From the NCBI GenBank assembly GCA_017525605.1, contig JAFXSM010000025.1:1-42156 (forward strand): DNA of 42,156 bases, in the 5' to 3' direction. Both the position numbers and the translations under genes were made by a program. The notes under the pieces are model-generated. The model did no database searches and was not told the DNA's origin. It worked only from the letters and a program-made list of their open reading frames with translations. Positions 33,401 to 40,122 of this stretch are shown one piece after another. Source of the DNA: Treponema sp. (GTDB lineage Bacteria; Spirochaetota; Spirochaetia; Treponematales; Treponemataceae). Each line of letters begins with the position of its first letter. Within the stretch, counting starts at the first letter, position 1.

Positions 33401-33409
33401 TTCAAAACT

Positions 33410-34747
33410 ATGCTTTCAAAAAGACTTTTATGTTTGACATTTTCGATTTTTGCTTTTTCGTTCGTTTTTTCGTTTTTTTTCTCGTCCTGCAAAAAATAGA
33501 GCGCAGAACCCACGGAAGAAGAACTTATTCAGATTGAACGGAAAAAAGAGGAGGAGAGAATCCTTGCGGAAAAAAAGGCGAGGGAAGAGCGCAGAAATTC
33601 TGCCGTACAGTCTTACATTGATTCTCTTTCCGACAGCGTGAAGATTTCCCAGCTTTTTCTTGTGAACATCGAAGGAAATTCTTCGTATGCTCCTGTTGAA
33701 ACTTTTGACGACGGAAAAAGCCTTGTTCCTGGCGGCTGCCTTCTCTTTTCTTACAACATCGCTTCCGAGCCGGAGAAGATTTTTTCTTTCACGAAATCGA
33801 TTGCGGATTTTTATTCGGAAAATTCAAATGTTCCGCCGTATATTGCAATCGATCAGGAAGGCGGCGACGTGAACAGGCTTCGTGGCGTGACGAGCGTTCT
33901 TTGGTCGCAGAAAAAAGTCGCCGATCGTTTCACTTCTGAAAATGCGGAGAAACTTTATTCGTCGCAGGCAGTTCAGATGCGAAAACTCGGAATCAGCATG
34001 AATCTTGCCCCTGTCGTCGAAGTTGAGAATCCGTCGAATTCCGATTTCCTCGGAACCAGGACTTTCGGCTCTCTCGAAAAAACTTTGTCTTATGGAGAAG
34101 CGGAAATCAAAGGTTTTGAAGGAAATTCCGTCGCGTCCGTCCTCAAGCATTTCCCCGGAAATTCGAATGTTGACCCACATTCCGGGCTTCCTGAAATCCG
34201 CGTGAATTCGGCTGAGTTCGATTCGTACATCGAGCCGTTCAGGACGCTGCTTCCGAAAAGTTCAGCTGTCCTTATGAGCCATGCGATTGTCACTTTTGAC
34301 ACAGAAACTGACGAGCTTAAGAATGAGCGCGTTCCTGCGTGCCTTTCGAAATTCTGGATTTCCGATGTCGTCAGGAAAAAACTTTCGTTCGACGGGCTTA
34401 TTCTTTCCGATGACATTTTCATGGGCGCACTTTCGAAGAACGGATATCCGCCGGAGAAAGCTGTCGTTCAGGCAATCGAGTCGGGCGTGAATGTCATCAT
34501 GCTTTCCGAGAAAAAATTCGGTTCCGTCGCAAAAATTTTAATCGACGAGTCAAAGAAAAATTCAGGGCTTCTCGAAAAAATAAATGATTCCGTCCGCCGT
34601 GTAATCGAATTCAAAATAAAGATGGGGCTTCTCTCGCTCGATGAGAGTTCCGACGGCACTTTTTCGGTTTCAGTTCCGAATATCGCTGAATTTGACTCGG
34701 AATCATTCGCCAATGCAAAAAAAGAAGGAATGAAGCTTTACGAATAG
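33410..34747 (+). pseudogene. GH3 (NagZ-like) lipoprotein interrupted by an in-frame TAG
   Basis: The 33410 ATG opens a 29-residue frame: a hydrophobic signal peptide and a lipobox FFSSC (Cys27), then KK and TAG at 33497-33499. The same frame continues without another stop for 415 codons: a charged linker (about 31-60), then a glycoside hydrolase family 3 domain. IDQEGGDVNRL, KHFPGNSNVDPH (about 246-257, with the Asp-x-His acid/base pair of NagZ-type enzymes) and LILSDDIFMGAL (nucleophile region, about 334) are present. NagZ-type enzymes remove N-acetylglucosamine from peptidoglycan fragments. The catalytic part could start at the GTG at 33638, but that has no good ribosome site and would be unexported. 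Either this is a nonsense-mutated gene, or the TAG is read through. Confidence 0.75.
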
Positions 34748-34762
34748 TTTTTGGGGAAAATT

Positions 34763-35608
34763 ATGAAACAGAAGGAAAAATCTAAAAAGCTCGTCGGGGA
34801 AGCTGGATTCGACGCGTATTATCGTGAAATTTACGGAGATCGTTGGGAGAAATTGAGAAATGCTCTTCTTGAAAAAGCAGATTCGCGCGAGTATAAAGTC
34901 GGCGAAGCTGAGCCGTATTTTCTTGATTCGGGAAGCATCCGCTGTGCAGTGTCGCTTCCGCTTGCCGGTGCGAAAAAAATCCTTGATTTGTGCGCGGCTC
35001 CCGGCGGAAAGTCAATCGTCCTCGCTTCATGCATGGACGAAGATGCGGCTCTTCTTTCGAATGAGCGTTCTCCTGAGCGAAAGCTCCGCCTGGTTCGTTC
35101 GTGCGACTCGTGCCTTCCTGAGTCCATCCGTTCCCGCGTCGAAGTCATCTGCAAGGACGGCGCGAAAATGTGCCTCTCAAAAGAAAACGAGCTTCATTTC
35201 GACAGAATCCTTCTCGACGCGCCGTGTTCGTCCGAGCGTCATGTCCTTTCCGACCCGAAATATCTTTCCGAATGGTCGCCTTCGAGAGTCCGTACTCTTG
35301 CCGTTGCCCAATGGTCGCTTCTTTCTTCCGCGTACAGAATGCTCAAAAATGGCGGCTATCTTCTCTATTCGACGTGTGCGCTTGCTCACGAGGAAAATGA
35401 CGGCGTTGTCGCTAAGCTGCTCAAGAAATTCGGCGACGCAAAAGTTCTTCCGCCAGAGATAGCTTCCGATGCATCTGCGTTTTGCGATTCAAATCTTCCC
35501 GATTACGAGAAAACGGAATTCGGCGCGCACGTCCTTCCCGATTTGCAGAACGGTGCCGGCCCTCTCTATTTCTGCCTGATAAAAAAATGTGGCGGCGAAG
35601 AGGTCTGA
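34763..35608 (+). CDS. RsmB/NOP-family RNA (cytosine-5)-methyltransferase
   Basis: The 281-residue SAM-dependent enzyme has motif I ILDLCAAPGGKS, motif IV LLDAPCSSERHV with the releasing Cys, and motif VI LYSTCALAHEEND with the nucleophile Cys. This two-cysteine layout marks m5C methyltransferases of the RsmB/NOP2 family acting on rRNA or tRNA. An N-terminal extension of about 60 residues lacks the NusB-like domain of full RsmB, so it is a short version. The ATG at 34763 is preferred because GGGGA lies at 34753-34757, although a TTG occurs at 34751. It follows the GH3 gene by 15 bp and may share its message. Confidence 0.9.
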   Translation: MKQKEKSKKLVGEAGFDAYYREIYGDRWEKLRNALLEKADSREYKVGEAEPYFLDSGSIRCAVSLPLAGAKKILDLCAAPGGKSIVLASCMDEDAALLSNERSPERKLRLVRSCDSCLPESIRSRVEVICKDGAKMCLSKENELHFDRILLDAPCSSERHVLSDPKYLSEWSPSRVRTLAVAQWSLLSSAYRMLKNGGYLLYSTCALAHEENDGVVAKLLKKFGDAKVLPPEIASDASAFCDSNLPDYEKTEFGAHVLPDLQNGAGPLYFCLIKKCGGEEV

Positions 35609-35644
35609 AACTCTAAAAACTCCAATCCAAACGATTTTTGAAAA

Positions 35645-35673
35645 TGGACTATTTCAGTTATTTATTTTAAAAT
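35645..35673 (+). promoter_or_regulatory. Promoter directly before the HD-GYP gene ATG
   Basis: TGGACT (35645-35650), 17 bp, TAAAAT (35668-35673), then 8 nt to the ATG at 35682. There is no Shine-Dalgarno, so a leaderless message is likely. Confidence 0.55.
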
Positions 35674-35681
35674 AGCAAATT

Positions 35682-37016
35682 ATGACATCTAGGGAAGAAA
35701 AATTGCAGTCGATACTCGAAAGCGAGCGTCGAATTAACGAAATCAAGGATACGGATGTTCTCCTTCAGCAGATTCTCACGGAGGCTAGGCGGATTACGAA
35801 TGCCGATGCAGGTTCCATATACGTCGTTGAGAATAAGGCTGCTCCTCGGAATTTTCTGAAACTGAACTCGGAAAGTGTGTTGCCTCTTTCTTCGATGACT
35901 CATACATTGTATTCGGAAAGCCCTGACCGCAGGCGCGAATTTTTCAAGAACAAGCAGCTCAGAATCAAATATGCTCAGAATGCGACAAAAAAACAGGACG
36001 GATATAAGAATTTCGCTTTCAATATTGCGGAGACTTCGATTTCCGGGTATTCGATTTTTTCAAATGAGCTGATAAATATCGAGGATGCTTACGATATCGG
36101 CAAGGACAAGCCGTACAGTTTTGACGACACTACCGACAGGCAGATGCAATACAGGACGAAGTCGATGCTGACGATTCCTCTTGTGAGCAGCACCGACAAG
36201 CCGCTTGGCGTTTTGCAGATAATAAATGCGCAGGATTCCAGCAAAAATCCGATTCCGTTCGATGATGATGCTGTGCTCTGCGTAAAGCATTTTGCGTACA
36301 GTGCGGCTCAGGCTTTGGAACATTCTTATCTCACGAACAGCATGATTATCAGGATGCAGCAGATGGCGGAATTCCGTGACCCGAAAGAGACGTTCCACCA
36401 TGTTCAGCGCGTTTCTGAATTCTCCGACATCATCTATGTCCGCTGGGCAAAAGAGCATGATGTGCCTGCGGAAGAGTTGAAGCGGTTCCGCGACTGTCTC
36501 AGAATTGCTTCGAAGTGCCACGATTTCGGCAAAGTCGGTGTCTCCGATGTCATCTTGAAAAAAGCAGGTCCCGGCCGGTTCACCGACGAGGAGCGCGGCG
36601 TGATGAAGGGGCACACATTGATTGGCGCAAAGCTCTTCGCCGAGGTCGAGTCCGATTTTGATGAGATGGCAAGGGATGTCGCGCTTCGCCATCATGAATG
36701 GTGGGACGGCAGCGAAAACGGATACCCTGGGAATGTCAATTATCTTTCGTATGAAATTGGTCGCCCTGTCGAGAAGGGAATTCCGCTGAAAGGTGATGAG
36801 ATTCCGCTTTCTGCGCGAATCGTTGCGATTGCGGATGTCTTTGACGCTCTGAGCCATAGAAGATGCTATAAAGAAGCGTGGTCTGTTGATGACGCGTTCC
36901 TTGAAATACAGAATTCGTCAGGAACTCAGTTTGACCCGGAACTCGTGATGTGTTTCCTTGCCGAACGCGAGCGCATACTCATGGTGAATCTGCGCTACGA
37001 AAGCAATGAAGATTAA
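35682..37016 (+). CDS. GAF and HD-GYP domain protein (probable c-di-GMP phosphodiesterase)
   Basis: HD-GYP domains hydrolyse cyclic di-GMP. The 444-residue cytoplasmic protein has a short N-terminal helix, a GAF sensor domain (about 25-215, LQQILTEARRITNADAGSIYVVE...LTIPLVSSTDKPLGVLQIIN), then an HD-GYP domain. It has HD at 280-281 (KCHDFGKVGV), GHTLIGA (311-316) and the HHE...GYP segment at 337-349, complete. The domain carries an insert after the first helices, around ERGVMKGH. GAF domains bind small molecules or haem, so the enzyme probably responds to an internal signal. It ends before a small inverted repeat shared with the convergent UPF0178 gene. Confidence 0.93.
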   Translation: MTSREEKLQSILESERRINEIKDTDVLLQQILTEARRITNADAGSIYVVENKAAPRNFLKLNSESVLPLSSMTHTLYSESPDRRREFFKNKQLRIKYAQNATKKQDGYKNFAFNIAETSISGYSIFSNELINIEDAYDIGKDKPYSFDDTTDRQMQYRTKSMLTIPLVSSTDKPLGVLQIINAQDSSKNPIPFDDDAVLCVKHFAYSAAQALEHSYLTNSMIIRMQQMAEFRDPKETFHHVQRVSEFSDIIYVRWAKEHDVPAEELKRFRDCLRIASKCHDFGKVGVSDVILKKAGPGRFTDEERGVMKGHTLIGAKLFAEVESDFDEMARDVALRHHEWWDGSENGYPGNVNYLSYEIGRPVEKGIPLKGDEIPLSARIVAIADVFDALSHRRCYKEAWSVDDAFLEIQNSSGTQFDPELVMCFLAERERILMVNLRYESNED

Positions 37017-37024
37017 ATCTTGTC

Positions 37025-37045
37025 ATTCCGAACTCGATTCGGAAT
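37025..37045. repeat. Short inverted repeat between convergent genes, REP-like or weak terminator
   Basis: ATTCCGAA and TTCGGAAT pair over 8 bp around a 5-nt loop (CTCGA), flanked by TGTC and CTATT. It sits exactly in the 36-bp space between the convergent HD-GYP and UPF0178 genes. Similar TGTCATTCCGA...CGGAATC elements occur as dispersed repeats in several bacteria, but one copy in this window cannot prove a family. Confidence 0.6.
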
Positions 37046-37052
37046 CTATTAT

Positions 37053-37529
37053 TTATCTTGCAGAGTAAATTTCGGCAACGATATGCTTTTGAAGTTCTGA
37101 ATCGAATGTGCTTTTGAACTTTTTAAGCTCTTGTTGCCCGTATTGCTTCTTTTTGTTCCCGCCAAAACCGATTTCTGACAAATTCAGGCTCAAGTTTCTT
37201 TCCATGATTCTGTCTTCGATGTTGTCTTTCGTAAAAAGGATTCCTCTGTCGTTTATGACTGTGATTTTCTTTTCGACAAGCCTTTTCGCAAAAATGATGT
37301 CTCGCGTTATTACTATGTCGTTTTTCTGTGCTTGTTCGTAGATTACGTTGTCGGCTTCGTCTTTTTCTTGTTTGCAGACAACTATCCGCACATTCTCCGT
37401 TTCATCGAAGAATTTTGCGTTTGCCACGAAAACTGCTTCTATATTGTTTTTCTTTGCACTTTCTATGACAAATTCCCGTAGGAGTGCAGGGCATGAATCT
37501 GCATCAATCCATATTTTCAAGTTCAGCAT
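37053..37529 (-). CDS. UPF0178 (YaiI/YqxD) family protein
   Basis: The 158-residue protein begins MLNLKIWIDADSCPALLREF, the family's signature start (D-A-D-x-C-P). It continues with KQEKDEADNVIYEQAQKNDIVITRDIIFAKRLVEKK and VINDRGILFTKDNI, which resemble the acidic active-site pattern of PIN-like nucleases. The biochemical role is not established. I chose the ATG at 37529 since the family starts there; the frame is open 34 codons further back into zapA. GGAA lies about 8 nt upstream. It is the last gene of the infC-rpmI-rplT-coiled coil-zapA run. Confidence 0.88.
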   Translation of the reverse strand: MLNLKIWIDADSCPALLREFVIESAKKNNIEAVFVANAKFFDETENVRIVVCKQEKDEADNVIYEQAQKNDIVITRDIIFAKRLVEKKITVINDRGILFTKDNIEDRIMERNLSLNLSEIGFGGNKKKQYGQQELKKFKSTFDSELQKHIVAEIYSAR

Positions 37530-37560
37530 GGTTGTTCCGTTGTTAATAGTTCGGTTCGTT

Positions 37561-37887
37561 TTATAAGATGGCGGTATCGAGTTTTTCGATGGACTCTGAA
37601 AGGATTTTTTCGATTTTTGAGTCCAGCTCATCTCTTTCGGCTTTTTTCTGCCGCTCCTGCTCTACAACAGTTTTCTCAATCGACAACTCGGATTTCTCTT
37701 TGTATAACTCATCACAAATCATAATGCCCGCCAATATCGCAACCTGATGCGGATTCAGAGGGCTCGTTTTTGAGATTTTGACTGTTATATCCTTGTAGTA
37801 GTTGAGCAGCCTTTTTAGGTAATCGTCATCTGGCTTCATTTGCACAGTAAATGACGTACCAAGCATATCGATGTGCAGTGACCCCAT
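37561..37887 (-). CDS. zapA: Cell division protein ZapA family
   Basis: ZapA binds and bundles FtsZ at the division site. The 108-residue protein has the typical MGSLHIDMLGTSFTVQMKPDDDYLKRLLNYYKDIT N-terminal domain, NPHQVAILAGIMICDELYKEKSE, and a C-terminal coiled coil rich in Glu/Lys (residues about 70-105). Length and layout fit the family. It lies 35 bp after a coiled-coil protein gene and 31 bp before the UPF0178 gene. No perfect Shine-Dalgarno is seen. Confidence 0.88.
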   Translation of the reverse strand: MGSLHIDMLGTSFTVQMKPDDDYLKRLLNYYKDITVKISKTSPLNPHQVAILAGIMICDELYKEKSELSIEKTVVEQERQKKAERDELDSKIEKILSESIEKLDTAIL

Positions 37888-37922
37888 TGCTTACTTTCTA
37901 TCTATCCCTATCTCTTTATTTC

Positions 37923-38723
37923 TCAGAATATATCGAAAATAGGTTTTGCGTCCGACTGTGTGTCGCCGTCATTTTCTTGCTCTGTCTTTTGCTTTGCAAG
38001 CACGGCTTCGACTTCCGCCTCTGGCTTTCTCAATGCAGATGAGATGTCAGTTACCGACATGCCCCTTTCTCTCAGGCTGAAAATCAATGAAATGTCTCTT
38101 TCTGAAAGTGTGTTTTCGTTATTTTCGTTGTGACCAGCAGCATTCTCTGATTCTTCAACGGCTTGTTCGCCTTTTGCGATTTCTGAATCGGAATGCGAAT
38201 TGTCTTCTTCGCTCATTTCTTCCGTTTCTTCGCTGCCGCTGTAAACTGTATCCTCGTTTTCGTAGTTTTCTGAAGAAGCCTCTTCGGTGTATGTATTGTT
38301 TTCAGCTGAATCTGTCGCTTCTGAAGTTTCATAAGCATATGTTTCAGCTTCGGCTTCGCTAGACTGGTATTCATCGTGCGAAACTTCTTCGGTGTTTTCG
38401 TAATTGTCAGCCAATGAGGAATCTGGCTGTGAAGTTTCGGCAGATTCTTGCGCTATTGTTTTTTCTTCTGGTTCAACCTGAAAACTTCCGTTCAAAGTGT
38501 CCGGAATGTTTTCAAGTTGCTCAAGGGCTTTTTTGATTCTCAACTCAATCTTATTCTGATCTGTCTGAAAAGCCGAAAGCTGCTCCGTCTTCGCAGAAAG
38601 TGCGTTTGTGAGCTCTGCGCATTTGCTACGCAAAGCATCATTCTCTGCTGTCAGCTGTGCTATTTTTGCAACAGCACTTTCAATCTTTTGTTCCAAAATC
38701 TGAATCTGATCGAGTGAAATCAT
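37923..38723 (-). CDS. Coiled-coil, acidic linker protein upstream of zapA (ZapB-like candidate)
   Basis: The 266-residue protein has three parts. An N-terminal parallel coiled coil (about 1-70, LEQKIESAVAKIAQLTAENDALRSKCAELT) has leucines and isoleucines at heptad spacing, like ZapB. A long acidic, Ser/Glu/Tyr-rich disordered middle follows (about 80-205). A short C-terminal helical domain (about 208-245, ERDISLIFSLRERGMSVTDISSALRKPEAEVEAVLAK) resembles a helix-turn-helix. It stands directly upstream of zapA, which supports a role in division. AAGGT lies before the ATG. It is not a recognised family. Confidence 0.7.
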   Translation of the reverse strand: MISLDQIQILEQKIESAVAKIAQLTAENDALRSKCAELTNALSAKTEQLSAFQTDQNKIELRIKKALEQLENIPDTLNGSFQVEPEEKTIAQESAETSQPDSSLADNYENTEEVSHDEYQSSEAEAETYAYETSEATDSAENNTYTEEASSENYENEDTVYSGSEETEEMSEEDNSHSDSEIAKGEQAVEESENAAGHNENNENTLSERDISLIFSLRERGMSVTDISSALRKPEAEVEAVLAKQKTEQENDGDTQSDAKPIFDIF

Positions 38724-38749
38724 TTTTTTACCTTAAATGTTTTGTTTTT

Positions 38750-39109
38750 TTATGCGTTGAGTGCTTTTTTTGCAGCTTCAACAACAGCCTTGAATGCTGT
38801 TGGGTCTTCGATTGCGAGGTTTGAGAGTGCCTTGCGGTTCAAAGTGATTCCTGCTTTTGTAACACCGTTGATGAAGCGTGAGTATGTGAGCCCCTCAGCG
38901 CGTACAGCAGCGTTGATACGAGCGATCCACAACTGGCGGAAATCGCCTTTCTTGTCGCGGCGATCAACGTATGAGTGGCTGAGTGCTTTTACGACAGCGT
39001 CTTTTGCTGCTTTGTAGTTAGTTCCGCGGCGGCCTGTGAAACCCTTTGCGAGCTTCAAAATCTTTGCACGGCGGTTGTTTCTTTTTGTTCCGTCTATTGC
39101 TCTTGACAT
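38750..39109 (-). CDS. rplT: 50S ribosomal protein L20
   Basis: This early-assembly 23S rRNA-binding protein is 119 residues and strongly basic. It begins [28 protein letters not shown] and has [37 protein letters not shown] and [18 protein letters not shown], the full L20 pattern. AGGAG precedes the ATG. It follows rpmI in the standard infC-rpmI-rplT order. In other bacteria L20 represses this operon by binding its leader; no such site can be proved here. Confidence 0.98.
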   Translation of the reverse strand: MSRAIDGTKRNNRRAKILKLAKGFTGRRGTNYKAAKDAVVKALSHSYVDRRDKKGDFRQLWIARINAAVRAEGLTYSRFINGVTKAGITLNRKALSNLAIEDPTAFKAVVEAAKKALNA

Positions 39110-39158
39110 TTTATTCTCCTAAATAATTCAGTAAAAAATCCTCGTGGCTGTTGTTTTA

Positions 39159-39365
39159 TCAGCCATATGGAAGCTGCTGCTTGCGAATTCTTGCTGCAGA
39201 GTCTTCTGAAAGAATTCCAGCTCCACGGAGGTGCATCTTTCTCTTTGGTGACTTCTTTGTCAAAATATGGCGAAGGTTCATTTTCTTGTACTTTACTTTG
39301 CCAGTTCCTGTGAGTGAGAAGCGCTTTGCAGACGCTTTCTTTGTCTTCATCTTGTTCTTAGACAT
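39159..39365 (-). CDS. rpmI: 50S ribosomal protein L35
   Basis: This small basic large-subunit protein has 68 residues, MSKNKMKTKKASAKRFSLT then HLRGAGILSEDSAARIRKQ, matching L35. Position 1 is supported by AAGGA immediately upstream; a second ATG at codon 6 (MKTKKAS) matches the usual family start and could be used. It lies 48 bp after infC and 49 bp before rplT. Confidence 0.97.
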   Translation of the reverse strand: MSKNKMKTKKASAKRFSLTGTGKVKYKKMNLRHILTKKSPKRKMHLRGAGILSEDSAARIRKQQLPYG

Positions 39366-39413
39366 TTTCCTTTTCCTCGAACTGATACGACCGTATCGTT
39401 CAGCTCTTTTTGA

Positions 39414-39935
39414 TTATTTGGCTTTTGCGTTGATAGTCATAGACATGAATCTGCCTTCCATTGCGGCCGGCTTCTCCACGACATAGCTACCCTCGGTAAG
39501 CCTTTTTAATACTTCGTTCAGTACGTCATGGCCGAGTTCAGTGTGTGCAAGTTCACGACCGTGGAAACGGATTGTGACTTTCACCTTGTTGCCCTCGTTC
39601 AAGAATTCCTGAACGTGCTTTGCTTTTGTATCAAGGTCTCCAGGACCAATTTTTGGTTGCATTCTGATTTCCTTGATTTTCAAAGCTTTTTGGTTCTTGC
39701 GGGAGTCACGGAGCTTTTTCTCCTGCTCGAACTTGTATTTTCCATAGTTTAGAATTTTACAAACTGGTGGATTTGCGTTCGGAGAGACCTCTACAAGGTC
39801 AAGTTCACGCTCTTTTGCAAGCCTGAATGCTTCGCTCGTGGACATTATTCCATTCTGTCCGCCTTCATCATCAATAAGTCTGATCTCTCTTACTCGAATC
39901 TGTTCGTTGATTCGTAATCCTTTTGGATCTGCCAA
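39414..39935 (-). CDS. infC: Translation initiation factor IF-3
   Basis: IF-3 keeps the 30S subunit free and checks initiator tRNA and start codon. The 173-residue protein starts just before [27 protein letters not shown] and has [73 protein letters not shown] and the C-terminal M-x-x-T-x-N-A-K. A strong AGGGGG lies just before a TTG at 39935, which I take as the start; a second TTG at 39953 also opens the frame but precedes that ribosome site. A non-ATG start fits the known self-regulation of infC. Confidence 0.95.
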   Translation of the reverse strand: MADPKGLRINEQIRVREIRLIDDEGGQNGIMSTSEAFRLAKERELDLVEVSPNANPPVCKILNYGKYKFEQEKKLRDSRKNQKALKIKEIRMQPKIGPGDLDTKAKHVQEFLNEGNKVKVTIRFHGRELAHTELGHDVLNEVLKRLTEGSYVVEKPAAMEGRFMSMTINAKAK

Positions 39936-39945
39936 ATTTCCCCCT

Positions 39946-39970
39946 AATGTCAAAAATTGGATATGACATT
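39946..39970 (-). promoter_or_regulatory. Hairpin in the infC leader just before the ribosome site
   Basis: On the minus strand AATGTCA and TGACATT pair over 7 bp around an 11-nt loop, ending next to the AGGGGG ribosome site of infC. It lies within the roughly 48-nt leader predicted from the promoter, so it may take part in translational control. Confidence 0.5.
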
Positions 39971-39989
39971 CATGTAAAATGATTTTTCA

Positions 39990-40019
39990 AGTATAGCAGA
40001 TTTTATTTTCCGATGTCTA
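39990..40019 (-). promoter_or_regulatory. Promoter of the infC-rpmI-rplT-zapA operon
   Basis: On the minus strand TAGACA (40014-40019), 18 bp, TATACT (39990-39995). A start point near 39983 leaves a leader of about 48 nt before the infC TTG, with a hairpin and a strong ribosome site. It is divergent from the ilvB promoter region. Confidence 0.65.
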
Positions 40020-40122
40020 TTCTTTCCGTCTAACTTTAATCTTTCTATCTTTTCGTTTATTCTGTGAAAACTGAAAACAGCGAGTGAATCTCTCTGTAAA
40101 ATATTGAATTGAAGGTGGAAAA

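Noticed and set aside
33497..33499. TAG as a dedicated pyrrolysine codon
   Set aside because: TAG ends several other genes in the window (for example at 19800, 26678, 34747 and 41847), and GH3 enzymes have no known need for pyrrolysine. Simple mutation or suppression is more likely.
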